DNA of 64,000 nucleotides, from assembly GCF_003400205.1 (NCBI RefSeq), contig NZ_QUQV01000003.1:124001-188000 (forward strand), in the 5' to 3' direction. Source of the DNA: Bacillus sp. HNG. GTDB lineage: Bacteria > Bacillota > Bacilli > Bacillales > Bacillaceae_L. Every line of letters begins with the position of its first letter. Position 1 is the first letter of the stretch. Made by a program: the position numbers and the translations under genes. The notes below the pieces were generated by a model, which worked only from the letters and a program-made list of their open reading frames with translations, was not told the DNA's origin and ran no database searches. Shown here piece by piece: positions 20,007 to 27,972 of this stretch.

Positions 20007-20859
20007 ACATTCGATAATATGGATAGCTTCCCAACACGGTGACACCACTTCCCAAAGCCTCTAATTCAGCAATCGCGCTAGGGATTAGAATTTCATCCAT
20101 TTTTTGTTCAATATCAATTAAAAAGAAGTAATTACCAAGCCCTGTTTTCATAGGTCTTGATTCAATTTTTGATAAATTTAATTTTCTCCATGCAAATACA
20201 GATAATACTTGATGCAATGCTCCAGCTTGGTCTGATGGCAATGTAACCATTAACGTGGTTTTATTTCCTGTATTGTTTCTTTTAATATCTAAGTCTAGCA
20301 TCTCTTTATGTAGGACAACAAACCGCGTGTGATTGTTGTTAAAATCATGGATATCATGTCTAACAATCGTTAAACCATATTCCTCGGCTGCAAATGAGTT
20401 TGCAATCGCAGCTAGTTTTTGGTCTGGATGTTCACTGACAAACTTTGCTGCTGCACCTGTTGAACTAGCTTCAATCGGCTGTATATTCGGAAAGCTATTA
20501 TATAAAAATTTATGACATTGTGCGATTGCATGTGGATGTGAATAAATGCCTTCGACTCTTTCCCAATCGTTTGTATTCTCCGGGTGCACCATTAAATGTT
20601 GCTTTATCGGGATGATCACTTCACCCACAATTTTCAATTGTTTTTCGTGAATCAAGTAGTCAATTGTTAAATTAACAGTTCCTTCAATCGTGTTTTCAAT
20701 CGGAACAACAGCTACATCGACTTCCCCATTTTCTACTGCATCAATACATGCAGGAATTGTACGGTATGGTTTGTTATTCTTACCAGGAAATAATGCAGAA
20801 ACCGCTTGTGCTGTAAATGTAGCGTTGGGACCTAAAAATCCCACGTTCGTTATTGTCAT
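20005..20859 (-). CDS. pheA: Prephenate dehydratase
   Basis: A 284-residue cytosolic enzyme that turns prephenate into phenylpyruvate in phenylalanine synthesis. I use the ATG at 20857-20859 (product MTITNVGFLGPNATF) behind GGGGGAG; the frame stays open 25 codons upstream but into pheB. Catalytic-domain landmarks are PIENTIEGTVNLTIDYL near residues 53-69 and NNNHTRFVVL near 172-181. An ACT regulatory domain follows with the phenylalanine-binding motif IESRP near 229, so feedback inhibition is expected. pheB ends 13 bases upstream. Confidence 0.96.
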   Translation of the reverse strand: MTITNVGFLGPNATFTAQAVSALFPGKNNKPYRTIPACIDAVENGEVDVAVVPIENTIEGTVNLTIDYLIHEKQLKIVGEVIIPIKQHLMVHPENTNDWERVEGIYSHPHAIAQCHKFLYNSFPNIQPIEASSTGAAAKFVSEHPDQKLAAIANSFAAEEYGLTIVRHDIHDFNNNHTRFVVLHKEMLDLDIKRNNTGNKTTLMVTLPSDQAGALHQVLSVFAWRKLNLSKIESRPMKTGLGNYFFLIDIEQKMDEILIPSAIAELEALGSGVTVLGSYPYYRM

Positions 20860-20872
20860 CGTGTGTCTCCCC

Positions 20873-21313
20873 CTATGCCCCTGTTCCAAGAATTTCAACT
20901 TTATCAACAAATTCGAGCTTGCGAAGTTTAGCAAGGAGGTCAGTTACTTCACCATGCATGCCTGATGTATTTAATGAGAGTGTTACATTCGCCTTTCCTC
21001 TTAGCGGAATTGTTTGGTGGATTGTTAATACATTACAACCGGTGTCTGCTACCGTTCTTAGTAATTGTGAAAGTGTACCAGATCGGTCTTCCAAATGAAA
21101 AAACAAAGAAATAATTTTTTCTTTAACCGTTGTGTGAAAAGGAAAGACAGTGTCTTTGTATTTATAATAAGCACTTCTACTCAAGTCTACTTTTTGAGTA
21201 GCTTCAGCAATTGACTGTGCTTGCCCACTGTCTAATAGTTCCTTTGCATCCAAGGTTTTTCGAACCGCTTCTGGAAGAACATCTTCACGAACCAGATAGA
21301 ATTTGCCATCCAT
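20873..21313 (-). CDS. pheB: ACT domain-containing protein PheB
   Basis: A 146-residue protein with an N-terminal region ([23 protein letters not shown], then a helix-turn-helix-like [21 protein letters not shown]) and a C-terminal ACT domain (about residues 70-145, [25 protein letters not shown]). In B. subtilis it is encoded between obg and pheA. It has been called a chorismate mutase, but the sequence supports only an amino-acid-sensing ACT protein. It precedes pheA by 13 bases, so the two are co-expressed. Confidence 0.92.
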   Translation of the reverse strand: MDGKFYLVREDVLPEAVRKTLDAKELLDSGQAQSIAEATQKVDLSRSAYYKYKDTVFPFHTTVKEKIISLFFHLEDRSGTLSQLLRTVADTGCNVLTIHQTIPLRGKANVTLSLNTSGMHGEVTDLLAKLRKLEFVDKVEILGTGA

Positions 21314-21350
21314 GTAAGCTACTCCCCCTACTACCTTCTTTTTTAATGAA

Positions 21351-21426
21351 GTTCAAAATGCGGTAAAAGTGATATAGGAACCTTCGACTAAATGCCGAAT
21401 GGGTCCTATTCATCCCCCTTTTTGAA
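21351..21426. repeat. Dispersed repeat family B, copy 3 (short form)
   Basis: A 76-base imperfect palindrome between obg and pheB, with ends GTTCAAAA and TTTTGAAC and inner arms ATAGGAACC/GGGTCCTAT. The stretch GGAACCTTCGACTAAATGCCGA is close to GGAACTTCGACTAACTACCGA in copy 1. In RNA it would form a long hairpin between obg and pheB. Confidence 0.7.
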
Positions 21427-21435
21427 CACGGTATT

Positions 21436-22722
21436 TTATTCTATAAATTCAAATTCATATTCGAGTAATTTTACGATATCCCCGTGTTTTGCACCTTTTT
21501 CACGAAGGGCGTCGTCGATTCCCATTCCCCTTAATTGGCGGGCAAATCGTTTTACTGACTCATCCCTTGTAAAATCAGTCATTTTAAAGAGTTTTTCAAT
21601 TCGTTCCCCAGTAATCACAAATGAGCCATCGCTTTCACGTGTGATCACAAAATCAACTTCTTCTTTTTCGTGACGGTACATTACGCGATGAGTACTTGTA
21701 TCTTCCTCCACCTCAAGCGGAAATTCTGGTGTGTTTTCAAGTAAGTCGGCAATGGTAAATAGAAGATCACGAAGACCTTGTCTCGTAATTGCAGAAATCG
21801 GAAAAATTTTCACATCGTCCTGAAGTTTCTCTTTAAATACTTTTAAATTCTCTTCCGCCTCAGGAATATCCATTTTATTTGCCACAATAATTTGCGGACG
21901 TTCAGTTAAGCGAAGATTGTATTCCTTTAATTCCTGATTGATTGTGCAATAGTCTTCGTAAGGATCTCGACCTTCCATCGCAGACATATCAATGACATGA
22001 ACAATGACTCTTGTTCTCTCAATATGCCGTAAAAATTGATGTCCAAGGCCTACACCTTGATGTGCACCTTCAATTAGACCTGGAAGATCAGCCATCACAA
22101 AGCTACGTCCATCTTCGGTTTCCACAACTCCAAGGTTTGGAACAATCGTAGTAAAGTGGTATTCAGCAATTTTTGGTTTGGCTGCTGACACAACGGATAA
22201 CAGGGTTGATTTTCCAACACTTGGAAACCCAACAAGACCAACATCAGCCAACACTTTTAGTTCAAGTCTTACATATCGCTCCTGCCCAGGCTCACCATTT
22301 TCAGCGATTTCCGGCGCTGGGTTGGCAGGTGTCGCAAATCGAGAGTTACCTCTTCCACCACGACCACCTTTCGCAATCACTGCTCTTTGACCATGCTGAG
22401 TTAAATCCGCAATGACTACACCTGTATCATCATCTGTTACAACGGTTCCAGGTGGTACTTTTACAACCATCGGATCCGCATTTTTACCATGCTGATTTTT
22501 AGACATTCCGTGTTCTCCACGCTTTGCCTTAAAATGCCGTTGGTAACGGAAATCCATCAAGGTTCTAAGTCCTTCTTCTACCTCAAATATGACGTCAGCA
22601 CCTTTTCCGCCATCTCCACCTGCTGGACCACCCATTGGAACATACTTTTCACGACGATATGCAACCATTCCGTTGCCACCGTCACCACCTTTTACATACA
22701 CTTTGACTTGATCTACAAACAT
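21436..22722 (-). CDS. obgE: GTPase Obg (CgtA/ObgE)
   Basis: A 428-residue GTPase that binds the 50S ribosomal subunit and also links to stress and sporulation control in Bacillus. The glycine-rich Obg fold covers residues 1-158 ([31 protein letters not shown], quoted in part as [15 protein letters not shown]). The G domain has GFPSVGKST near 165, [10 protein letters not shown] near 212 and NKMD near 282. The C-terminal OCT domain is about 350-428. The ATG follows GGAGGTAAG. spo0B lies just upstream, as in B. subtilis, where the two form an operon. Confidence 0.97.
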   Translation of the reverse strand: MFVDQVKVYVKGGDGGNGMVAYRREKYVPMGGPAGGDGGKGADVIFEVEEGLRTLMDFRYQRHFKAKRGEHGMSKNQHGKNADPMVVKVPPGTVVTDDDTGVVIADLTQHGQRAVIAKGGRGGRGNSRFATPANPAPEIAENGEPGQERYVRLELKVLADVGLVGFPSVGKSTLLSVVSAAKPKIAEYHFTTIVPNLGVVETEDGRSFVMADLPGLIEGAHQGVGLGHQFLRHIERTRVIVHVIDMSAMEGRDPYEDYCTINQELKEYNLRLTERPQIIVANKMDIPEAEENLKVFKEKLQDDVKIFPISAITRQGLRDLLFTIADLLENTPEFPLEVEEDTSTHRVMYRHEKEEVDFVITRESDGSFVITGERIEKLFKMTDFTRDESVKRFARQLRGMGIDDALREKGAKHGDIVKLLEYEFEFIE

Positions 22723-22755
22723 GTCTTACCTCCGCTTATTTATGCACTTTAAAAT

Positions 22756-23295
22756 TTATGCAATATGTAATGTTAGACTTACTTCTTCATTATGTACTTT
22801 GTATTCCGTTAGTTTCGGGAATTTTTTTGATTGGCTCATTGTTGTTAGCCAATTTGTTAGATTTTCCTTATTTTTTAGTATTCCACTAAAATCGAAAAAG
22901 AATCGAGTTTCCTCAGTCGAACAGTCTATCGTGAGCGATAAATGATTTTCTCCCCAATCGTCTACTGCTTCTTCAAGTATGGTAAAAAATTGTGTGGCCC
23001 ATTCAGCTAAATTCTTATCGTGGTTTGATAGGTTTCGAATGTCACCGACTAGATCGTAGTCTAATTGATATTTATGTGGTTCCCAATTAAAGGTCATGAT
23101 AAGTGCAGCAAAGGATGGAATTTGTAAATTTGTTAGATGCGTTTCATTTTGAGCATCGATTACAATCTCTTCGATAATCGTTTTAACCCGTTCAAGTTTA
23201 TTTAGTGAGATATTCCCTTTAATCAATTGTATTTTATTTAACCAATCGTGACGTGTATGTTTTAAAACATCAATCGTACTCCAATTTTTATTCAT
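22756..23295 (-). CDS. spo0B: Sporulation phosphotransferase Spo0B
   Basis: A 179-residue protein that carries phosphoryl groups from Spo0F to Spo0A in the phosphorelay that starts sporulation. The segment KHTRHDWLNKIQLIKGNISL near residues 15-34 holds the phosphoacceptor His in the RHDWxN context. A degenerate histidine-kinase-like C-terminal domain follows, without ATP-binding boxes. I use the ATG at 23293-23295 behind AGGGGAAATGAC. It is the promoter-proximal gene of the spo0B-obg pair. Confidence 0.92.
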   Translation of the reverse strand: MNKNWSTIDVLKHTRHDWLNKIQLIKGNISLNKLERVKTIIEEIVIDAQNETHLTNLQIPSFAALIMTFNWEPHKYQLDYDLVGDIRNLSNHDKNLAEWATQFFTILEEAVDDWGENHLSLTIDCSTEETRFFFDFSGILKNKENLTNWLTTMSQSKKFPKLTEYKVHNEEVSLTLHIA

Positions 23296-23360
23296 GTCAT
23301 TTCCCCTAAAATACAAATGTCGTTAAAAACAACATTTTTGATTTCGAATCTTGTCTAAAA

Positions 23361-23369
23361 ATTATATCA
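23361..23369 (-). promoter_or_regulatory. Putative extended -10 promoter for spo0B-obg
   Basis: The minus strand reads TTTGATATAAT, a TGnTATAAT extended -10 element (TATAAT at 23361-23366), about 65 bases before the spo0B start. No good -35 box is seen at the usual distance. It lies downstream of the rpmA terminator, as expected for a separate transcript. Confidence 0.5.
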
Positions 23370-23411
23370 AACCTTGAAAAATAACACTACATTCAAAACG
23401 TACAATTGTTC

Positions 23412-23449
23412 ATAAAAATAAAAACTCTAACCATGTGGTTAGAGTTTTA
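23412..23449 (-). terminator. Terminator of the rplU-prp-rpmA operon
   Basis: The stem AAAACTCTAACCA/TGGTTAGAGTTTT with a short loop is followed on the minus strand by TTTATTTTTA, ten bases past the rpmA stop codon. Confidence 0.9.
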
Positions 23450-23459
23450 TGTGCAACGA

Positions 23460-23780
<321 letters not shown>

Positions 23781-24107
23781 TTATGATTGAATTTTCATAT
23801 ATTGTCCATAATCAAGTTCAATCGTTTGTAGGGATACAAGCATTCCTTCTAGAAGAAGCTGTACTTTTTCCTCAATTGTCTCATCCTTAAGAGAAGGAAT
23901 CTGACAGCGGAGGAAACCATTTTTTTCTTGCTCCAATATCGGCTCTACTTTACATAAAGCATATATGGAATTAATGGTACCGAAAGCAACCGCTGAGGCA
24001 CCTGCACAAACGATATCCTTACCAGGAACATCATATTCGGCATGTCCACTCATTGTGAATGAATCTATTCTACCAGTACTATTACGATTAATAGTTACCT
24101 TTATCAT
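23781..24107 (-). CDS. prp: Ribosomal-processing cysteine protease Prp (YsxB)
   Basis: A 108-residue cysteine protease that trims the N-terminus of L27. The catalytic pair is visible: His in MSGHAEYDVPGKDIVCAG (residue 22) and Cys (residue 34). It sits between rplU and rpmA, the invariant place in Firmicutes whose L27 has the extension. The Arg-Asn-rich N-terminal strand (MIKVTINRN) is typical of the family. Confidence 0.94.
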   Translation of the reverse strand: MIKVTINRNSTGRIDSFTMSGHAEYDVPGKDIVCAGASAVAFGTINSIYALCKVEPILEQEKNGFLRCQIPSLKDETIEEKVQLLLEGMLVSLQTIELDYGQYMKIQS

Positions 24108-24118
24108 GATAGAAAGCC

Positions 24119-24427
24119 TTATGCGTTGATTTTTTCGATTACAACTTTAGTGTAAGGTTGACGATGACCTTGTTTTTTACGGTAGTTCTTTTTAGCCTTA
24201 TATTTGAAAACAATGATCTTCTTAGCGCGACCTTGCTTTTCAACTTTAGCTGTAACAGTTGCACCTTCAACAGTTGGGCTACCAACTTTCACGTTTTCGC
24301 CACCTACGAATAAAACCTTGTCAAATGTAACTGTTCCACCTTGTTCTACGTCAAGCTTCTCAACATAGATTTCTTGGCCTTCTTGAACTTTAATTTGCTT
24401 ACCGCCAGTTTCAATAATTGCGTACAT
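24119..24427 (-). CDS. rplU: 50S ribosomal protein L21
   Basis: A 102-residue L21 with the usual start [18 protein letters not shown] and the C-terminal signature [21 protein letters not shown], which contacts 23S rRNA. It is the first gene of the rplU-prp-rpmA operon, with AGGAGGTGCAAGT before the ATG and a leader of about 115 bases. Confidence 0.98.
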   Translation of the reverse strand: MYAIIETGGKQIKVQEGQEIYVEKLDVEQGGTVTFDKVLFVGGENVKVGSPTVEGATVTAKVEKQGRAKKIIVFKYKAKKNYRKKQGHRQPYTKVVIEKINA

Positions 24428-24541
24428 ACTTGCACCTCCTAATAGTTTGGACTAAGACTCGCCACTACACAGGCGCTCCACTTAAGGAAACTTAAATACC
24501 TGGAATGTGCGGTTGTAGCAATGGGTGCTACAAACAATAAC
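24428..24541 (-). promoter_or_regulatory. Probable L21 leader (ribosomal protein autoregulatory RNA)
   Basis: The transcript from the promoter at 24548-24576 would have a leader of about 113 bases. It contains complementary segments (GGAGCGCCTG and the neighbouring CAGGTATTTAAG region) and a GTGTAGTGGCGAGTC stretch before the ribosome site. An L21 leader is known in this position in Bacillus; I assign it by position and length, without a covariance search. Confidence 0.5.
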
Positions 24542-24547
24542 ATGAAA

Positions 24548-24576
24548 ATATTATCACAAAGCCGAAGTGGAGTCAA
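24548..24576 (-). promoter_or_regulatory. Sigma-A promoter of the rplU operon
   Basis: The minus strand reads TTGACT (24571-24576), a 17-base spacer, then TATAAT-like TAATAT (24548-24553). This is close to consensus and well placed for the ribosomal protein operon, with predicted start of transcription near 24541. Confidence 0.75.
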
Positions 24577-24596
24577 TATTAAATATCAATGTTGAA

Positions 24597-26066
24597 TTAG
24601 GATAAGGGATGAAGTCTTGCCCTTATTTCGTCATTGCTACCTATTTGTCTAATAGTATAATCATGTCGTGATGAAACGAGTTCTGTTATGTAAATCTTAA
24701 TAGACAATGCTTCTTCTAATCGTTTCTTATGTACATTATGTTCTCCAAGAAAAACATGTTTCACTTCTTCAGTTGCTTCAATCCATACAGCATCATGGTC
24801 CATTCCTTGTTGCTCCCATAGTTCTCTCTCAAGCTTAAATACAACAGTTTCAGGAGAATCAATCCGACCAGTACCAGAACAAGTTGGACAGTTCGTCTGT
24901 ATAATAGCGGAAAGATCATTTCTTGTTTTCTTACGAGTGATTTCTAAAATACCAAGTGAAGTAAAGCCATGAATTGTCACCCGATTTCGGTCTTTTTGTG
25001 ATACAGAGCGTAATGCTTGAATTACTTTTTGACGTTCATCAATTATCTTCATATCAATAAAATCAATTAAGATAATTCCACTAATATCACGTAGCATTAG
25101 CTGATATGCTATTTCTTTTGCTGCAGCTAAATTCACTTTAAACACGGTGTCTCGTAAATTTTCTTTTCCTTGAAATTTACCGGTGTTTACGTCAATTATG
25201 GTTAAAGCTTCCGTTTGCTCAATTAACAAATAGGCACCATTTTCAAGCCACACAATCGATTTGAGACCTCGTTCAATTTCTTTCTCTATCCCATAGAAAG
25301 AAAAAATATTTTCTTTTCCACGATAATAAGAGACTTTTTCTTCACCTAGCTGTTCCTTTAATTGTCGATACATTTGCGCATCATCTATCACAATTTCTTT
25401 AATCGTTTCGAGCCGATGCTCGAGTAAAATTTTATCTACAAGATTATTCGCATCAAATAATAGACTTGGCGCTTTCAATTGTTCTTGTTGTTTTTGCAAA
25501 GATTGGTAACGACTTCGGCCAAATTCGAGCTCCTTCAAAATTTTCACTTCATCTTGATTTTCACATGCTGTTCGAACAATTAGCCCCTCTTCGTTTTGAA
25601 GATAGGCTTTTCCAAATCTGCGCCATCTATCCCTTTCTTCTTCCTCTTTCATTTTCCGAGAGACAGCTACATAATTTCCAAACGGCAAATAGACAAGGGA
25701 AGAACTAGGAAATTCAATAAGACCAGTTAATTTAGGGCCTTTCCTATCTGCCCCTTCCTTCGTTACCTGGACAATAATTTCCTCACCTTGTCTAACTAAT
25801 TGGGATATACTTTTTTCTTTTTCATTAGGGGGGGCTAGATGATAAGACACAAGCTGCTCTCGACCAATATAACCGTTTCGGCCTAAGCCTATATCAACAA
25901 AAGCAGCCTGCATTCCCGGAAGAACATCAATTACACGACCCTTATAAACATTTCCGACGATTTCTTTATGTTTGGGTTGTTGAATATTTATTTCTAAAAC
26001 TTTATTTTCCTCTAGCACTGCGACACGCTTTTCACTTGTTTTTACATTAATGATAATTGTTTTCAA
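24597..26066 (-). CDS. rng: Ribonuclease E/G family endoribonuclease
   Basis: A 489-residue protein of the RNase E/G family, the length of an RNase G. It has the S1-like region in the first 120 residues (GNVYKGRVIDVLPGMQAAFVDIG), the RNase H-like and catalytic DNase I-like parts with IIDVNTGKF near 290 and ILIDFIDM near 328, where the metal-binding Asp residues lie, and the zinc-link motif CPTCSGTG near 395. B. subtilis lacks this enzyme and uses RNase Y and RNase J, but other bacilli have it. The start is TTG behind GAGGATTAAAGG. It lies between spoIVFB and rplU and would act in mRNA decay or rRNA maturation. Confidence 0.93.
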   Translation of the reverse strand: MKTIIINVKTSEKRVAVLEENKVLEINIQQPKHKEIVGNVYKGRVIDVLPGMQAAFVDIGLGRNGYIGREQLVSYHLAPPNEKEKSISQLVRQGEEIIVQVTKEGADRKGPKLTGLIEFPSSSLVYLPFGNYVAVSRKMKEEEERDRWRRFGKAYLQNEEGLIVRTACENQDEVKILKELEFGRSRYQSLQKQQEQLKAPSLLFDANNLVDKILLEHRLETIKEIVIDDAQMYRQLKEQLGEEKVSYYRGKENIFSFYGIEKEIERGLKSIVWLENGAYLLIEQTEALTIIDVNTGKFQGKENLRDTVFKVNLAAAKEIAYQLMLRDISGIILIDFIDMKIIDERQKVIQALRSVSQKDRNRVTIHGFTSLGILEITRKKTRNDLSAIIQTNCPTCSGTGRIDSPETVVFKLERELWEQQGMDHDAVWIEATEEVKHVFLGEHNVHKKRLEEALSIKIYITELVSSRHDYTIRQIGSNDEIRARLHPLS

Positions 26067-26125
26067 ACCTTTAATCCTCGCTTTAACGTTACACTTTCTT
26101 TTCTAATGTACCCTAACTAGTAACG

Positions 26126-26992
26126 TCAATACAAGTAGAGAAGCTCACCAACCGGTTGAGTAATCTTTTTATCATTAAAATAGGCATGTAAAAGCTCATT
26201 TTCATCAAGAGGCTGTTGATTTTCTCCATCCTTTTGGATCACAATCGGATGCTTGCATCCCCGTTGAAACATGGATAGAACGGTGTATACCATCTCTGAT
26301 TCATCTACTACCAATGGCTTTAATTTCGTAAAGGTGTCTTGCTTTCCATAATAACGCTCCAGCAAGAATCTCATAAACACGAAGTGTCGCTTCCGCCACT
26401 CCATTACAATCGAAAAGAAAAGGAAGGATAGGATGACCCAGAGATTAAGATTAGTAGGACTATAGACGACCATCCCCAGTAAAATGATCACCGCAACCAT
26501 GCTTGATACAAAAAGCATTCGTTTATGAGCTTCAAAAAAAGAATGTCTATATGAGAAAAATAAATATAAAAGTTTCCCTCCGTCTAGTGGCCATATTGGA
26601 AGGAGATTAAAGAAAAAGATAACTACATTATGATAAAAAAAGAGGTCAAAGGTCTTTTCGGAAATAACAGACCCAACTGTTAAAAAATAGGCAAGTGCCA
26701 CCATCCATATATGCTGAAGAGGTCCTGCTACTATAACAAGAAGCTCCTCTTTCAGGGGACGATTACCGTGCTCATCCATCTCCGCCACACCACCAAATGG
26801 AAGGAGTTGTATCTTTTTAATTCTCCATGAAAAAAAATGGGCACATGCAGCATGTCCCATTTCATGGACCAATATGATAAAAAATAACATCAATAGCTCT
26901 CTGAAATGTGCAGTAATGACTGCCACTCCAACGATGAGCCAAAGCAATGGATGTATTTCAATTTTTCTGAGGAGCTTTACATATTTATTCAA
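26126..26992 (-). CDS. spoIVFB: SpoIVFB, intramembrane metalloprotease for pro-sigma-K
   Basis: A 288-residue polytopic membrane protease (site-2 protease family, M50B) that cuts pro-sigma-K in the mother cell. The zinc motif HEMGH is in ILVHEMGHAACAHFF near residues 41-55, and the third ligand region NLLPIWPLDGG is near 129-139. A C-terminal CBS-like domain follows (about 215-288). The TTG start overlaps the end of spoIVFA and has AGGTG upstream, so translation is coupled. Its partners SpoIVFA and BofC-SpoIVB signalling fit with bofC at 16 kb. Confidence 0.95.
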   Translation of the reverse strand: MNKYVKLLRKIEIHPLLWLIVGVAVITAHFRELLMLFFIILVHEMGHAACAHFFSWRIKKIQLLPFGGVAEMDEHGNRPLKEELLVIVAGPLQHIWMVALAYFLTVGSVISEKTFDLFFYHNVVIFFFNLLPIWPLDGGKLLYLFFSYRHSFFEAHKRMLFVSSMVAVIILLGMVVYSPTNLNLWVILSFLFFSIVMEWRKRHFVFMRFLLERYYGKQDTFTKLKPLVVDESEMVYTVLSMFQRGCKHPIVIQKDGENQQPLDENELLHAYFNDKKITQPVGELLYLY

Positions 26993-27761
26993 ATTTTATC
27001 ACCTGTATCGGATCAATAAATGTTTCACCTTGCTTTATTGCAAAATAATAAGTTCCTTTGTTATCACCCTCTGGTTCTTCAACCTTACCAACTTCCTGCC
27101 CTTTTTCCACATAATCATAAAGTCTTACATCAACTGATCCTAAATTTCCATACCACGTTTCGGACCCATCACTATGCTTGATGACAACTGTTTTTCCTAG
27201 TTCTCCCTTAACCGAAACCTCTTTTACATAACCTGAATTCATTGATTCAACAACCTTGCTATCTGTTTCAACAATAACGCCTTGACCATTCGCTTCAAAG
27301 GATTCAGTCACTTTTCCTGCTGCAGGAATCGCGTATTTACCTGGAGTAGCGGTGTTACTTTCTTCTTTATTTTGATTGATTGGGATCAATGTAAGTGGAC
27401 TACCAAAAGTATCTTTATACCATTCAGTAACAGCTGCAAATTGAAATTCAGTCTCCATCGTACTTGTTACAAAATGCCTCACATTCTCAAATGTCGGGGA
27501 CTGATTTTTAAATATAATGCCGATCGATAATACAAGAATTGCTGAAAGTAATACTTTAAAAAGAAAAACTTCCTTACGAAACAGTGGATGCCCACCTTCT
27601 CCTGGTCCACCATCGAAAGATGAGTATGTACTGCCTCCATATCGCTCCTCATCACTTGCCAAAAAGGGAGGAACTGCTTTTCGGGGAGTAACAGAGGTGG
27701 AGTATCTCGCACGCTTTCTTTTTTCAATCCGCCTTCTAATTTCGTTCGCTCGATTACTCAT
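26985..27761 (-). CDS. spoIVFA: SpoIVFA, inhibitor and anchor of SpoIVFB
   Basis: A 258-residue protein with a cytoplasmic N-terminal region rich in Arg, one membrane segment (about residues 67-86) and an extracytoplasmic LytM/M23-like domain at the C-terminus (VKGELGKTVVIKHSDGSETWYGNLGSVDV..., ending FIDPIQVIKFE). SpoIVFA holds SpoIVFB inactive until SpoIVB cleaves it. The peptidase zinc ligands are not complete, as expected for this family. The gene overlaps spoIVFB by eight bases. An ATG start is used. Confidence 0.94.
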   Translation of the reverse strand: MSNRANEIRRRIEKRKRARYSTSVTPRKAVPPFLASDEERYGGSTYSSFDGGPGEGGHPLFRKEVFLFKVLLSAILVLSIGIIFKNQSPTFENVRHFVTSTMETEFQFAAVTEWYKDTFGSPLTLIPINQNKEESNTATPGKYAIPAAGKVTESFEANGQGVIVETDSKVVESMNSGYVKEVSVKGELGKTVVIKHSDGSETWYGNLGSVDVRLYDYVEKGQEVGKVEEPEGDNKGTYYFAIKQGETFIDPIQVIKFE

Positions 27762-27918
27762 ATTTCCACATCATTCCTTGTCCATATTATTTGTACAAGT
27801 CTATGACTGAAGGGCTTTAGATATGACAGCATGAAGCTTTTTATCGATTAAATTTGATGATTGATAACTAAGGAAGACAAAACTTAATATTAGTAACACC
27901 CGCAAAGACTATCTATAA

Positions 27919-27956
27919 AAAAAGAAGGGTGTGGTTTTTCTCCACATCCTTCTTTC
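27919..27956 (-). terminator. Terminator after the bacillopeptidase gene
   Basis: AAAGAAGGATGTGG pairs with CCACACCCTTCTTT (arms 27921-27934 and 27942-27955, one wobble) just past the stop codon, followed by TTTATAGATAG on the minus strand. Confidence 0.85.
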
Positions 27957-27972
27957 TATTATTGTTTCCTGT

